The notes under the pieces: generated by a model
Database searches by the model: none
What the model saw: the letters and a program-made list of their open reading frames with translations, nothing else
What the model was told of the DNA's origin: nothing
Part shown: positions 53,876-63,862 of the stretch, one piece after another
Numbering within the stretch: position 1 is the stretch's first letter
Layout of the letters: the number at the start of each line of letters is the position of its first letter
Program-made: the position numbers and the translations under genes
From: Thermophilibacter immobilis
Lineage (GTDB): Bacteria; Actinomycetota; Coriobacteriia; Coriobacteriales; Atopobiaceae
Direction of reading: 5' to 3'
Assembly: GCF_015277515.1 (NCBI RefSeq)
Contig: NZ_CP063767.1
Span: forward strand, 1,116,001 to 1,180,000
DNA: 64,000 nucleotides

Positions 53876-55693
53876 ATGGCACAGGCAGACAAGAGAGGCG
53901 CGCGGGGCACGAGGGGCCCCTCAGTCACCAGGCGGACGCTCGCGCACTTCTGGCGGGTCACGGCCACGCAGGGGCTCCTGTTCGCGGCCGACGTCCTGGT
54001 GACGGTGGGCTACGTGTTCTTCCTCACCTTCGTGAACCCGCTCGTGGTGGGCCAGATCGTCGACGCGGTGGGCGCGGGCGGCGTGGCCCCTGACGAGGTC
54101 CTCTCCACCTTCGGCCCCTACGTCCTCGCCCTCGTCGGCGCCAACGTGGCCGGCCAGGCCTGCAGCAAGCTCCAGGACTACACCGTCTCCAAGCTCGACA
54201 TCGCCGGCAGCTACGAGCTCGGGGCCCTCGCCTTCGACACCCTCGCCAACCAGAGCATGACGTTTCACGCCAATCGCTACGGCGGCACGCTCGTGAGCTC
54301 GACCTCGAAGTTCGTCGCCGCCTACTCAAGCCTCATCCGCACGCTCACCTACACGCTTCTCCCCAGCGCGGCCAGCATCGTCTTCACCATCGGCATGCTC
54401 GCGCCGCTCGTTCCCGTCTACGTGGCGCTGCTCAGCGTGATCCTGGTCGTCTACGTGGTCGTGGTGTTCAAGCTCTACCGCAAGATCTTGCCCCTCAACG
54501 CCGAGGCCTCCGCGGCGCAGAACCGCCTCTCCGGCGAGCTGTCGGACTCCATCACCAACATCATGGCCGTCAAGACCTCCGGACGCGAGTCCTACGAGCG
54601 CGCGCTGTTCAGGCGCGCCAACGAGGACGTGCGCACGACGAGCGCGGCGCGCATGAGCCACACCATCCGGACCGGGGCGACCACGAGCACCCTCATCGTA
54701 CTCATGATGGCGCTCACGGCCGTCTTCATCGTGGGCGGCCACGCCTGGTTCGGCATCTCGGCGGGCACGCTCGTCATGATCTTCACCTACACGAACAACC
54801 TCGCCAACCGCTTCAACTACTTCAACTCGATGTTCCAGCAGATCAACCAGGCCCTGGGAGACGCCCATGACCTCACGGTCATTCTGGACGAGCCGCGCCT
54901 GGTAGCCGACGACGAGGGCGCCCCCGACCTCGCGGTCACGAGCGGCGCCATCGACTTCGACGACGTGCGCTTCCACTACGCCGACGCGAGCGAGCGCGAC
55001 TGCGTCTTCGACGGCCTCACGCTGAGAATCCCCGCCGGCCAGCGCGTGGGGCTCGTGGGCCGCTCGGGCTCGGGCAAGACCACGCTCACGACGCTCCTTT
55101 TGCGCCTCCAGGACCTTCAGGGCGGCTGCATCTGCATAGACGGGCAGGACATCGCCCACGTCCACCAGGTGAGCCTCAGGCGCCAGATCGCCTACGTGCC
55201 CCAGGAGCCCCTGCTGTTCCACCGCTCCATCCGCGAGAACATCTCCTACAGCCGCCCCGAGGCCACCGAGGACGAGGTCGTGCGGGCGGCGCGCGAGGCC
55301 AACGCCCTCGAGTTCGTCGAGAGGCTCCCGGACGGCCTCGAGACCCAGGTCGGCGAGCGCGGCGTCAAGCTCTCCGGCGGCCAGCGCCAGCGCGTCGCGA
55401 TCGCCCGCGCCATCCTCATGGACGCGCCGATCCTCGTGCTCGACGAGGCCACGAGCGCCCTGGACTCCGAGAGCGAGAAGCTCATCCAGGACGCCCTCGA
55501 GAACCTCATGCGCGGCCGCACCTCCATCGTGGTGGCGCATCGCCTGTCGACCGTGGCGAGCCTGGACCGCATTGTTGTGCTCTCGGAGGGGCGCATCGTG
55601 GAGGACGGCACCCACGCCGCGCTCGTGGCCGCCGGCGGCGAGTACGCGCGCCTGTGGGGCCGCCAGAGCGGCTCTTTTCTGGGCAGCGAGTAG
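53876..55693 (+). CDS. ABC exporter half-transporter (MsbA/LmrA-type)
   Basis: The 605-residue protein has an N-terminal membrane domain with six segments (about 20-340) and a C-terminal ATPase with Walker A GRSGSGKTT (about 398), a LYVPQEP-like Q-loop region, signature KLSGGQRQR, Walker B VLDEATSALD and the H-loop VAHRLST. All catalytic residues are intact, so a homodimer could work alone. AAGGGAC precedes the ATG. The gene stands alone between two identical tRNA-Ala genes; lipid or drug export is likely, but the substrate is unknown. Confidence 0.9.
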   Translation: MAQADKRGARGTRGPSVTRRTLAHFWRVTATQGLLFAADVLVTVGYVFFLTFVNPLVVGQIVDAVGAGGVAPDEVLSTFGPYVLALVGANVAGQACSKLQDYTVSKLDIAGSYELGALAFDTLANQSMTFHANRYGGTLVSSTSKFVAAYSSLIRTLTYTLLPSAASIVFTIGMLAPLVPVYVALLSVILVVYVVVVFKLYRKILPLNAEASAAQNRLSGELSDSITNIMAVKTSGRESYERALFRRANEDVRTTSAARMSHTIRTGATTSTLIVLMMALTAVFIVGGHAWFGISAGTLVMIFTYTNNLANRFNYFNSMFQQINQALGDAHDLTVILDEPRLVADDEGAPDLAVTSGAIDFDDVRFHYADASERDCVFDGLTLRIPAGQRVGLVGRSGSGKTTLTTLLLRLQDLQGGCICIDGQDIAHVHQVSLRRQIAYVPQEPLLFHRSIRENISYSRPEATEDEVVRAAREANALEFVERLPDGLETQVGERGVKLSGGQRQRVAIARAILMDAPILVLDEATSALDSESEKLIQDALENLMRGRTSIVVAHRLSTVASLDRIVVLSEGRIVEDGTHAALVAAGGEYARLWGRQSGSFLGSE

Positions 55694-55849
55694 GGAGCGC
55701 GAGCGCGCGGGCGCTCCACGGCGCGTTTTTCTCGCCGAGCCTGCCACCGCGCACGGACGGGCGCCTTTCCGGCGTCTTTCTGTGCACGGCGGCAGGCTCA
55801 CCACGTTCGTACCCTCCGAGCTCGTCTCGCGAGAAATTCAGAATGGCGG

Positions 55850-55877
55850 TTGACCGCCCGCGCTCCTCTGGTATAGT
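55850..55877 (+). promoter_or_regulatory. Promoter of tRNA-Ala copy 2 and tRNA-Met
   Basis: TTGACC (55850-55855), 16 bp, then TATAGT (55872-55877), 17 bases before the tRNA. Confidence 0.78.
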
Positions 55878-55894
55878 GTTCTGCGCGAACGCAT

Positions 55895-55970
55895 GGGGAA
55901 TTAGCTCAGTTGGGAGAGCGCGTGACTGGCAGTCACGAGGTCAGGGGTTCGAACCCCCTATTCTCCACCA
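55895..55970 (+). tRNA. tRNA-Ala (anticodon GGC), copy 2
   Basis: Identical over all 76 bases to 53675-53750, with anticodon GGC, the G3-U70 pair and encoded CCA. It is followed by its own terminator before tRNA-Met. Confidence 0.96.
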
Positions 55971-55979
55971 CGTTATCTC

Positions 55980-56006
55980 GGCGGCGGCTCCGGTCGTCGC
56001 CTTTTT
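55980..56006 (+). terminator. Terminator between tRNA-Ala and tRNA-Met
   Basis: A stem GGCGGCG/CGTCGCC (one G-U pair) with an 8-base loop is followed by five T. Confidence 0.6.
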
Positions 56007-56011
56007 CATAG

Positions 56012-56087
56012 GGGCTCGTGGCGCAACGGTTAGCGCAGGGGACTCATAATCCCTGGGTTGCAGGTTCAAATCCTGCCGGGCCCACCA
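56012..56087 (+). tRNA. tRNA-Met (anticodon CAT), probably elongator
   Basis: This 76-nt cloverleaf has acceptor GGGCTCG/CGGGCCC with a G1-C72 pair (initiators lack that pair) and anticodon loop CTCATAA. The anticodon arm matches the common actinobacterial elongator tRNA-Met pattern. A tRNA-Ile2 whose C34 is modified to lysidine has the same CAT anticodon and cannot be fully excluded. Confidence 0.9.
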
Positions 56088-56096
56088 CACATGCAG

Positions 56097-56130
56097 CGGC
56101 CCAGACTCCCCTTGGAGTCCGGGCCGTTTT
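56097..56130 (+). terminator. Terminator after tRNA-Met
   Basis: A 13-bp stem (56097-56109 and 56114-56126, one mismatch) with a 4-base loop is followed by TTTT. Confidence 0.75.
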
Positions 56131-56261
56131 CGTATGCGTGCGCTTCTCGACCGCGTGAAACGCCCGCTTGAGACGCCGAAAAAAGACAGGCGGGGCAGAT
56201 GCGGCTGTTGGCGCTCTAAAAGCGCATGAAGCGCCCCACCGAGAGTGCCGGATCTCACAGA

Positions 56262-56311
56262 GCGGGCTCCTTGCGGCGTCTCAGACGAGAAAAGCGACGC
56301 AAGGAGCCCGC
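56262..56311 (-). terminator. Inverted repeat after the alpha-hydroxy-acid dehydrogenase gene
   Basis: Arms 56262-56275 and 56298-56311 are 14 bp and perfect, with a 22-base loop that itself contains CGTCT/AGACG. It lies 37 bp beyond the stop codon. Confidence 0.5.
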
Positions 56312-56347
56312 AGAGAGGGAGTGGCGTGGCAAACGCCCGCGGAGGCG

Positions 56348-57376
56348 CTACCCCTGCCAGAGCATGTCCGCACAGATGTCGTCGACCGTGGCCGCACCGC
56401 ACATCTCCATGACGTCGGAGAGCTCGCCGGAGAGCTCTCCGAGGTAGTCGCGCACGCCAGCCTCCCCCCCGCCAAAGGCGGCCACCACGAACGGACGGCA
56501 GACGAGGCAGGCCCGCGCCCCCAGCGCGAGAGCGCGAAAGACGTCCAGGCCTGAGCGCACGCCGCCGTCCACGAGGACCGCGACATCGTCTCCCACGGCG
56601 CGCGCGACGGACGGCAGCACGTCGGCCGTGGCCGGGACGCCGTCGAGCACGCGCCCGCCGTGGTTAGAGACCACGATCGCGTCCACGCCGGCATCGGCGG
56701 CGCGCTGCGCCGCAGACGGGGTCATCACGCCCTTGAGCAAGAAGAGAGTGCCCGCCGCGTGACACCTGTCCGCGACCTCGGCGATCTGGCAGGCGCCCTT
56801 GGCGCCTGCGGGAGGGACGTGGCCCCTGAGGAAGGGCAGGCCCGCCGCGTCGATGTCCATGGCCACGGCGACCGGATGGGCCCCCAGCGCCTGGGCGAGA
56901 CGCACCTCGAGCGTGGCCGCGTCCCAGGGCTTTACCGTGGGGACGCCGCATCCGCCCAGCTCGGAGATGACCGCCGTCGCCTCGGACATGATGCGCGCGT
57001 CCATGCCGTCTCCCGTGAAGGCGAGCGTGCCCTCCTCGGAGGCGGCCGAAAGGACGCAGCGGTTGTAGCCGGTCGTGTCGTACTTCTGGCCGTAGTGGCG
57101 CTGGACGTCGCCCACGGGGCCCACCATCACGGGCACGGACAGCTCGCGACCCAGGACGCGCGTGGCGGTGGAGGCCGAGAAGGCCTCGTGCAGGGTGTCC
57201 ATGTTGACCGAGAGCGCCTGCCACGCCTCCCAGTTCTTGACGGCGACCGTTCCTGTGCCCTTGGCCCCCGGCCCGGGCATCGCGCTTCCGCACGCCTTGC
57301 CGTTGCAGACGGGGCAGGCTTTGCAGTACGGCCCGATGTTGCCGCGCGCGGCGGCCGCAAGCTCGGCATATGTCAT
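56348..57376 (-). CDS. FMN-dependent alpha-hydroxy-acid oxidizing protein
   Basis: The 342-residue TIM-barrel flavoprotein is of the lactate/glycolate oxidase group, with KGVMTPSAAQRA (FMN-binding lysine), the catalytic SNHGGRVLDG segment, and LVDGGVRSGLDVFRAL for the FMN phosphate. The N-terminus carries four cysteines (CKACPVCNGKACG), absent from classical lactate oxidases, perhaps binding metal or a cluster. The substrate is likely a short 2-hydroxy acid such as lactate. It stands apart from the proS cluster by 51 bp. Confidence 0.85.
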   Translation of the reverse strand: MTYAELAAAARGNIGPYCKACPVCNGKACGSAMPGPGAKGTGTVAVKNWEAWQALSVNMDTLHEAFSASTATRVLGRELSVPVMVGPVGDVQRHYGQKYDTTGYNRCVLSAASEEGTLAFTGDGMDARIMSEATAVISELGGCGVPTVKPWDAATLEVRLAQALGAHPVAVAMDIDAAGLPFLRGHVPPAGAKGACQIAEVADRCHAAGTLFLLKGVMTPSAAQRAADAGVDAIVVSNHGGRVLDGVPATADVLPSVARAVGDDVAVLVDGGVRSGLDVFRALALGARACLVCRPFVVAAFGGGEAGVRDYLGELSGELSDVMEMCGAATVDDICADMLWQG

Positions 57377-57427
57377 GAGAAACCTCTCTCCTTAGCCCGC
57401 ACCCCCGCAGCCCCTCGCAGAAGATCT

Positions 57428-59146
57428 CTACGCGCGCTCGGAGCCCACGCGCTCGGCGAGCCAGTCCGCGACCTCGTCCAGGGCCACGTCAAGGCGCTCG
57501 CCCGTCGCGCGCACCTTGACCTCGGCGGTGCCGGCGGTAACGCCGCGCTTGCCGAGGATGACCTGGTACGGCAGGCCGATGAGGTCGGCGTCGGCGAACT
57601 TGACGCCGGCGCGCTCGCCCCGCTCGTCCAGGAGGGCCTCGACGTTCGCGGCCGAGAGCTCCTCGGCCAGGCGCTGGGCGCAGGGGCCGACGACGTCGTC
57701 GCCGACGGTGAGTGCGACGACCTCGACCTCGTAGGGGGCCACCGAGACGGGCCACGAGATGCCGCGCTCGTCATGGTGCTGCTCGACCACGGCCGCGAGG
57801 GTGCGCGAGATGCCCACGCCGTAGCACCCCATGAGGAGGGGCCTCTCGACCCCGGACTCGTCGGCAAAGGTGGCCCCCATGGCCTCGGAGTACTTGGTGC
57901 CGAGCTGGAAGACCTGGGAGACCTCGATGCCGCGTGCGCCCGACAGGGGCTTGCCGCAGCGAGGGCAGGGGTCGCCCGCGCGCACGCTCACGAGGTCGGC
58001 CCACGCGTCGGCCTCGAAGTCGCGGCCAGGCCGCGCGCCCGTGTAGTGGTAGTCGGCCTCGTTGGCCCCGCAGGTCCAGCTCGTGGACGCGCGCAGGCTC
58101 TCGTCGCAGACGAGGCGCACGCCGGCGGGCAGGCCCACGGGCCCGATGAAGCCCTTGTGCAGCCCCGCCCCCTCGAGCTCCTCCTCGCTCATAAGATGGT
58201 AGACACCGAAGGCGTGCTCGGCCTTGACCTCGTTCATCTCGTGGTCGCCGGGCACGATGGCCACCACGGGGCTCCCCTCGCCGTCCACGAGCGCCAGGGC
58301 CTTGCGCGTGCCGCTCTCGGGAAAGCCGAAGAACTCCGCGACCTTCTCGATCGTGCCCAGGCCCGGGGTGCGGACCTTGGCGAGCGCGCCGTCGCCCGGG
58401 CCCTCGGTGACGGCCACCCTCGTGGCGGCCGCCTCGTCGTCGGCCGCGAAGCCGCAGTCGTCGCAGTAGACGAGCGAGGCCTCGCCCGCGTCGGCCAGGG
58501 CCATGAACTCGACGGAGGTGTCCCCGCCGATCTGGCCCGAGTCGGCGACGACGGGCAGGGCCTTGAGGCCGCAGCGGGCGCAGATGCTCGCGTAGGCCTC
58601 CTTCATGCCGTCGTAGCTCTCCTGCAGGCTCTCCTGCGTGGCGTTGAAGGAGTAGGCGTCCTTCATGATGAACTCGCGGCTGCGCATGAGGCCGAAGCGC
58701 GGACGCATCTCGTCGCGGAACTTGTCCTGGATGTGGTAGAGGTTGAGCGGCAGCTGCTTGTAGCTGCGCAGCTCGTGCTTGACCAGGTCCGTGACCGTCT
58801 CCTCGTGCGTGGGCCCGAGCACGAACTCGCGCTCGTGGCGGTCGGAGAGACGCATGAGCTCGGGACCGTACGCGTCGTAACGGCCGCTCTCGCGCCAGAT
58901 GTCGGCGTCGACCATGATGGGCATGAGACACTCCTGCGCGCCGCGCGCGTCCATCTCGTCGCGCACGATGGCCTCGATCTTCATGAGGGAGCGCCAGGCG
59001 AGCGGCAGGTAGGTGTAGAGGCCCGCCGCCTGCTTGCGTATCATGCCGGCCCGCAGGAGCAGGCGGTGACTCGCGAGCTCCGCCTCGGCGGGGTCCTCCT
59101 TGAGCGTGGGGGCGTAGAGTCGAGACATCTTCTGGTAGCGCTTCAA
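57428..59146 (-). CDS. proS: Prolyl-tRNA synthetase
   Basis: The 572-residue class II enzyme has motif 2 (FRDEMRPRFGLMRSREFIMKD region), an inserted editing domain (about 225-400; CDDCGFAADDEA), motif 3 in LLMGCYGVGISR and the anticodon-binding C-terminal domain (VILGKRG). This is the bacterial ProS form with the INS domain. A TTG at 59146 has AAGGA seven bases upstream; ATG 59128 is the alternative. It is the last gene of the uppS-proS cluster. Confidence 0.95.
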   Translation of the reverse strand: MKRYQKMSRLYAPTLKEDPAEAELASHRLLLRAGMIRKQAAGLYTYLPLAWRSLMKIEAIVRDEMDARGAQECLMPIMVDADIWRESGRYDAYGPELMRLSDRHEREFVLGPTHEETVTDLVKHELRSYKQLPLNLYHIQDKFRDEMRPRFGLMRSREFIMKDAYSFNATQESLQESYDGMKEAYASICARCGLKALPVVADSGQIGGDTSVEFMALADAGEASLVYCDDCGFAADDEAAATRVAVTEGPGDGALAKVRTPGLGTIEKVAEFFGFPESGTRKALALVDGEGSPVVAIVPGDHEMNEVKAEHAFGVYHLMSEEELEGAGLHKGFIGPVGLPAGVRLVCDESLRASTSWTCGANEADYHYTGARPGRDFEADAWADLVSVRAGDPCPRCGKPLSGARGIEVSQVFQLGTKYSEAMGATFADESGVERPLLMGCYGVGISRTLAAVVEQHHDERGISWPVSVAPYEVEVVALTVGDDVVGPCAQRLAEELSAANVEALLDERGERAGVKFADADLIGLPYQVILGKRGVTAGTAEVKVRATGERLDVALDEVADWLAERVGSERA

Positions 59147-59235
59147 AGCGGGGTCCTTCCCTCGGTCCAGCAACGAGGGGCGCCGAGTCGCGCGCCCCCT
59201 GACGATTCTATGACAAACGACCGCGTGCGGGGCCG

Positions 59236-60333
<1,098 letters not shown>

Positions 60334-61719
60334 CTAGCCAATCACGAAGCGTAGGACGTCGTTTCTGACGACGACCAGGAAGACGAGGGCGAAGAAGGCC
60401 AGCCCGACGAGACTCACGGCATTCTGGACGCGCGTCGACAACGGCCTGCGCAGGGCGAGCTGCACGACCTCGATGAGGATCTTGCCGCCGTCGAGCGGCG
60501 GGATGGGCAGCAGGTTCATGAAGCCGAGTGACATGGAGACCGCCGCCGCGAGCAGGGCGAGGTTGGAGGGGCCGGTCGAAGCGGCGTCTGAGGCCATGAC
60601 CGCGATGCCCACGATCGAGCTCGACTGGCCGAGCACCTCCATCGTGTGCTGGGGCATGACGAGACGCACGGCGAAGCTCGCCACCTCCCCCGCGTAGGCG
60701 ACGGAGGCCTGGGCGGCCTCGGCGAGCGTGGGGCGATAGGTCGCCACGCTCGAGTAGATGCCGAGCGCCTCGGTGGGCTCGCCGTCCGGCAGGTCCACCT
60801 CCACGGTCTTGGTCTCGCCGTCGCGCGCGTAGGTGAGGGAGAAGTCCTCCCCCGCCTCGAGATGCGGCGAGAGGGCGTCCACGAGCTCGTCCCAGGTCGC
60901 GACCGAGGTGTCGTCCACGGCGGTGATCGAGTCCCCCGCCGCGAGGCCGACCTCGTCGGCAACCGAGGACGCCTCCACGCCCCCGAGCGTGCTCACGTTG
61001 GCCGCGTAGTCCACGCCGTGGACCATGAGCGCACAGGTCACGATCGCGAAGGCGAGGACGATGTTGACGGCGGGGCCGGCGAGCAGCATGAGGCAGCGCT
61101 TGAGAAAGCCGACGCCCTGGTAGGTGCGGTCCCGCTCGTGCGCGAGGAGCTCCCCGTCGGTGAGTCCCGTCCTGTGAGGCTCGCCCGCCGCGGTGGAGCC
61201 GAGAAGCGAGAAGTCGTGGCCGCGGTCGTATTCGGTCAGGAGATTGGCGTCGCGCGCGAGGGTCTCAAAGGCGGCGGGGTAGTCGCGCTGTGCGGGGCTC
61301 TCCCCCAGCTCGGCGTCGTAGAAGGGCCGCACCGCCGCCCAGTCCGTGAGCGTGGCCAGAAGGCCGTAGGCGCGCTCAGTGTCGCAGCCCAGCTCTCCGG
61401 CGAGGTCGGCCGCGCTCACGCGCCCGCGGCGCATGACACAGGCGAGGGCGGCCGCGAGGAGCTCGTCTGCGGTGCCCTCCATACCGCAGATGCGCGTGTA
61501 GCCACCCAGGAGGAGGGGGGTGACCCCCACCTCGGTGCCCACCTTCGCGCTCCTGCGCGAGAGACGCCAGCGACAGGGCAGCCCCAGAAAGAACTCGGTC
61601 ACCCGGACGTGGAACGCGCGGGCCGCCAGGTAGTGGCCGCCCTCGTGGACGAAGACAAGCACGGAGAGGACGAGGAGCCCCCAGAAGACGGCTGAGAGGA
61701 CGGATGCGACGGTGCTCAA
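60334..61719 (-). CDS. rseP: RseP-like intramembrane metalloprotease with a large cytoplasmic insertion
   Basis: The 461-residue M50 protease has the zinc motif HEGGH (25-29), PDZ domain (about 235-310; SSVADEVGLAAGDSITAVD) and second metal motif LLPIPPLDGGK near 405. Between GGYTRICGME (72-81) and GFLKRCLMLLAGP (204-216) it has about 120 residues, where RseP typically has about 35. The insert (about 85-195) starts with a helix-turn-helix-like stretch VSAADLAGELGCDTERAYGLL. The TTG at 61719 has GGAGG seven bases upstream and overlaps the dxr stop (TTGA). Substrates are unknown; an anti-sigma factor is typical. Confidence 0.88.
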   Translation of the reverse strand: MSTVASVLSAVFWGLLVLSVLVFVHEGGHYLAARAFHVRVTEFFLGLPCRWRLSRRSAKVGTEVGVTPLLLGGYTRICGMEGTADELLAAALACVMRRGRVSAADLAGELGCDTERAYGLLATLTDWAAVRPFYDAELGESPAQRDYPAAFETLARDANLLTEYDRGHDFSLLGSTAAGEPHRTGLTDGELLAHERDRTYQGVGFLKRCLMLLAGPAVNIVLAFAIVTCALMVHGVDYAANVSTLGGVEASSVADEVGLAAGDSITAVDDTSVATWDELVDALSPHLEAGEDFSLTYARDGETKTVEVDLPDGEPTEALGIYSSVATYRPTLAEAAQASVAYAGEVASFAVRLVMPQHTMEVLGQSSSIVGIAVMASDAASTGPSNLALLAAAVSMSLGFMNLLPIPPLDGGKILIEVVQLALRRPLSTRVQNAVSLVGLAFFALVFLVVVRNDVLRFVIG

Positions 61720-62915
61720 GGGCGAACCTCCAAGAGGGCGGCCGAGGCGAGCGCGCGAGCGCGCTCGTCGGCCTCGACGAGCTGTTCCACGCTCTCTACC
61801 CGTTCGGCAGAGCTCGCGTCCATGACGGACGACACGATCCGCTCGATGTCGAGAAAACCACACAGGCCCCGGCGAAAGGCTTCGTTGGCCACCTCGTTGG
61901 CGGCGTTCAACGCGCAGGGCAGGGTCCCGCCCGCGCGTCCCGCCTCGCGAGCCAGGGCCAAGCAGCCGAAGGTCTTCTCGTCGGCCTCCCCGAAGGTGAG
62001 GGGGTCGGCCGCGCACCAGTCGACGCGCTCGCAGGCGGCCTCCCAGCGATCCGGGTAGCTGAGGGCGTACTGGATGGGGGCGCGCATGTCCGAGCCGCCG
62101 AGCTGGGCCTTCACGATCCCATCGACGAACTCCACCATCGAGTGGATTCTGCTCTGCTGGTGCACGAGGACGCGTATGCGGTCGATGGGCTGCTGGAAGA
62201 GGTGGTGGGCCTCGATGACCTCGAGCCCCTTGTTCATGAGGGTCGCCGAGTCCACCGTAATCTTGGCGCCCATCCTCCACGTGGGGTGCGCCAGGGCCTC
62301 GGCGACGCTCACGCCGGCGAGCTCAGCGCGGACGCGCCCGTAGAACGGCCCTCCCGAGCAGGTGAGCCAGATGCGGCTCACGTTCTGGGGGCTCTCCCCC
62401 ACCAGACACTGGAAGATGGCGCTGTGCTCGGAGTCGACCGGCAGGAGCCTCCCCGGTCGGGCGAACGGCATGAGGAGGTCGCCCCCCACGACGATGGACT
62501 CCTTGTTCGCGTAGGCGAGAACCTTGCCGGCGGCGAGCGCGGCGTAGCCGGCGTGGATGCCCGCGAAGCCTACGAGGGCGTTGACCACAACGTCGACGTC
62601 GGGAAGCGAGGCGAGCGCGGTGGCGGCGGCGGGACCGGACGAGAGCACGCAGCCGGCGGGCAGCCCCTCGAGGGCGCCGTCGTGCGCGCGGGCGGGGTCG
62701 GCCACCGCCACGTGCGCGCAGCCGAACTCGCGCGCGGAGGCGCAGAGCCTCTCGGTCGAGGACCTCACCGAGAGGGCGACCACGCGCAGTCGGTCGGCGT
62801 GGCGGCGGCAGACGTCGAGCGTCTGGGAGCCGATCGAGCCCGAGCAGCCGAGAACGGCGACGCGCAGCGGGTAGGTGCGGGGGGAGCGAGGAGCGGTGTC
62901 CTCGAAGATGGTCAC
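61716..62915 (-). CDS. dxr: 1-deoxy-D-xylulose-5-phosphate reductoisomerase
   Basis: The 399-residue enzyme catalyses the committing step of the MEP pathway. Motifs are VLGCSGSIGSQTL (NADPH), ALANKES as YANKESIVVGG, PVDSEHSAIFQ, LTCSGGPF, and MNKGLEVIEAHHLF with LHQQSRIHSMVEF following as VHQQSRIH. The GTG at 62915 has GGAGGT and overlaps the cdsA stop (GTGA). Confidence 0.95.
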   Translation of the reverse strand: MTIFEDTAPRSPRTYPLRVAVLGCSGSIGSQTLDVCRRHADRLRVVALSVRSSTERLCASAREFGCAHVAVADPARAHDGALEGLPAGCVLSSGPAAATALASLPDVDVVVNALVGFAGIHAGYAALAAGKVLAYANKESIVVGGDLLMPFARPGRLLPVDSEHSAIFQCLVGESPQNVSRIWLTCSGGPFYGRVRAELAGVSVAEALAHPTWRMGAKITVDSATLMNKGLEVIEAHHLFQQPIDRIRVLVHQQSRIHSMVEFVDGIVKAQLGGSDMRAPIQYALSYPDRWEAACERVDWCAADPLTFGEADEKTFGCLALAREAGRAGGTLPCALNAANEVANEAFRRGLCGFLDIERIVSSVMDASSAERVESVEQLVEADERARALASAALLEVRP

Positions 62916-63862
62916 AGAAGGACACCTCCGAACAGGAGCAGGAAGTAGGCGGTCATGCACCCGAAGAGCAGGGAGTCGGAGCGGTCGAGCAGGCCCCCGT
63001 GGCCCGGGAGCAGGTTGCCCGAGTCCTTGACGCCCACGCCGCGCTTGACGCGCGACTCGAAGAGGTCGCCTATCACGCCGGCAAGCCCCACGACGAGGCC
63101 AAAGACCATGCAGGTGGCGACGCCAAGCTCGGGCACGACGAAGGTGCCCAGAAGCGCCCAGATGGCGACGGAGCCCACGATGCCCCCCACGAGCCCCTCG
63201 ACGCTCTTGTGCGGCGAGATGCGCGGGGCGAGCTTGTGAGCGCCGATCGACGAGCCCACGAAGTAGGCCAGGGCATCGTTGGCCCAGATTGACAGCATAA
63301 CGCCCAGGGTGAGCAGCGCCCCGCCCAGGCCGGGGTCGGACACCCGCAGCAAGACGACGCTCGAGAAGGCGAGCGAGGTGTACAGGGGTCCGAAGGCCGT
63401 GACCGCGACGTCGGCGATGCTCGCGCGCGGGTTGAAGACGAACCAGATCGCGCAGCCCATGAGCAGCACAAAGACGACGAGCGTCAGGGCGAGAAGGCCG
63501 CGCACGCGCGCCGCCACGGGGAAGAGCAGGGCCGCGGCCAGACCGAGGGTCTCGTTGGGCATGCGCCCGCCCAGCCGGCAGACGCGGAAGAACTCGGAGC
63601 AGCACAGCCACGCCTCGGCGACGATGAGCAGGGTCGTCATCCAGGGGCCCGCGAACAGGCACGCGAGCGTCGCGACCGCGTAGATGACCCCCGAGGTCGT
63701 GCGCGTGAGGAGCTTCTCGGCGGTGCCGCGCACCTTCTGCGCGGGAAGGCTCCCCTCGCTCCTGCGGTCCTCCTTGGAGGCGCGCCGCGCCTCGAGGCGG
63801 TCGATCTGTCGGTCGAGGCCCGCCCCCGAGACGGGGCCCTCGTCCTCGCGGCGCTTGGTCAC
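62912..63862 (-). CDS. cdsA: Phosphatidate cytidylyltransferase
   Basis: The 316-residue membrane enzyme makes CDP-diacylglycerol. About eight hydrophobic segments follow a charged N-terminal tail of about 55 residues, which is longer than usual. The CDP-transferase signature appears as [12 protein letters not shown] and later [30 protein letters not shown] in order. The GTG at 63862 overlaps the uppS stop (GTGA). Confidence 0.93.
   Translation of the reverse strand: MTKRREDEGPVSGAGLDRQIDRLEARRASKEDRRSEGSLPAQKVRGTAEKLLTRTTSGVIYAVATLACLFAGPWMTTLLIVAEAWLCCSEFFRVCRLGGRMPNETLGLAAALLFPVAARVRGLLALTLVVFVLLMGCAIWFVFNPRASIADVAVTAFGPLYTSLAFSSVVLLRVSDPGLGGALLTLGVMLSIWANDALAYFVGSSIGAHKLAPRISPHKSVEGLVGGIVGSVAIWALLGTFVVPELGVATCMVFGLVVGLAGVIGDLFESRVKRGVGVKDSGNLLPGHGGLLDRSDSLLFGCMTAYFLLLFGGVLL

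Noticed and set aside
53675-55970. Second genomic island between the two tRNA-Ala copies
   Set aside because: The repeat is a whole tRNA rather than a 3' fragment, there is no integrase, and each copy has its own promoter or operon context, so simple gene duplication is the better reading.
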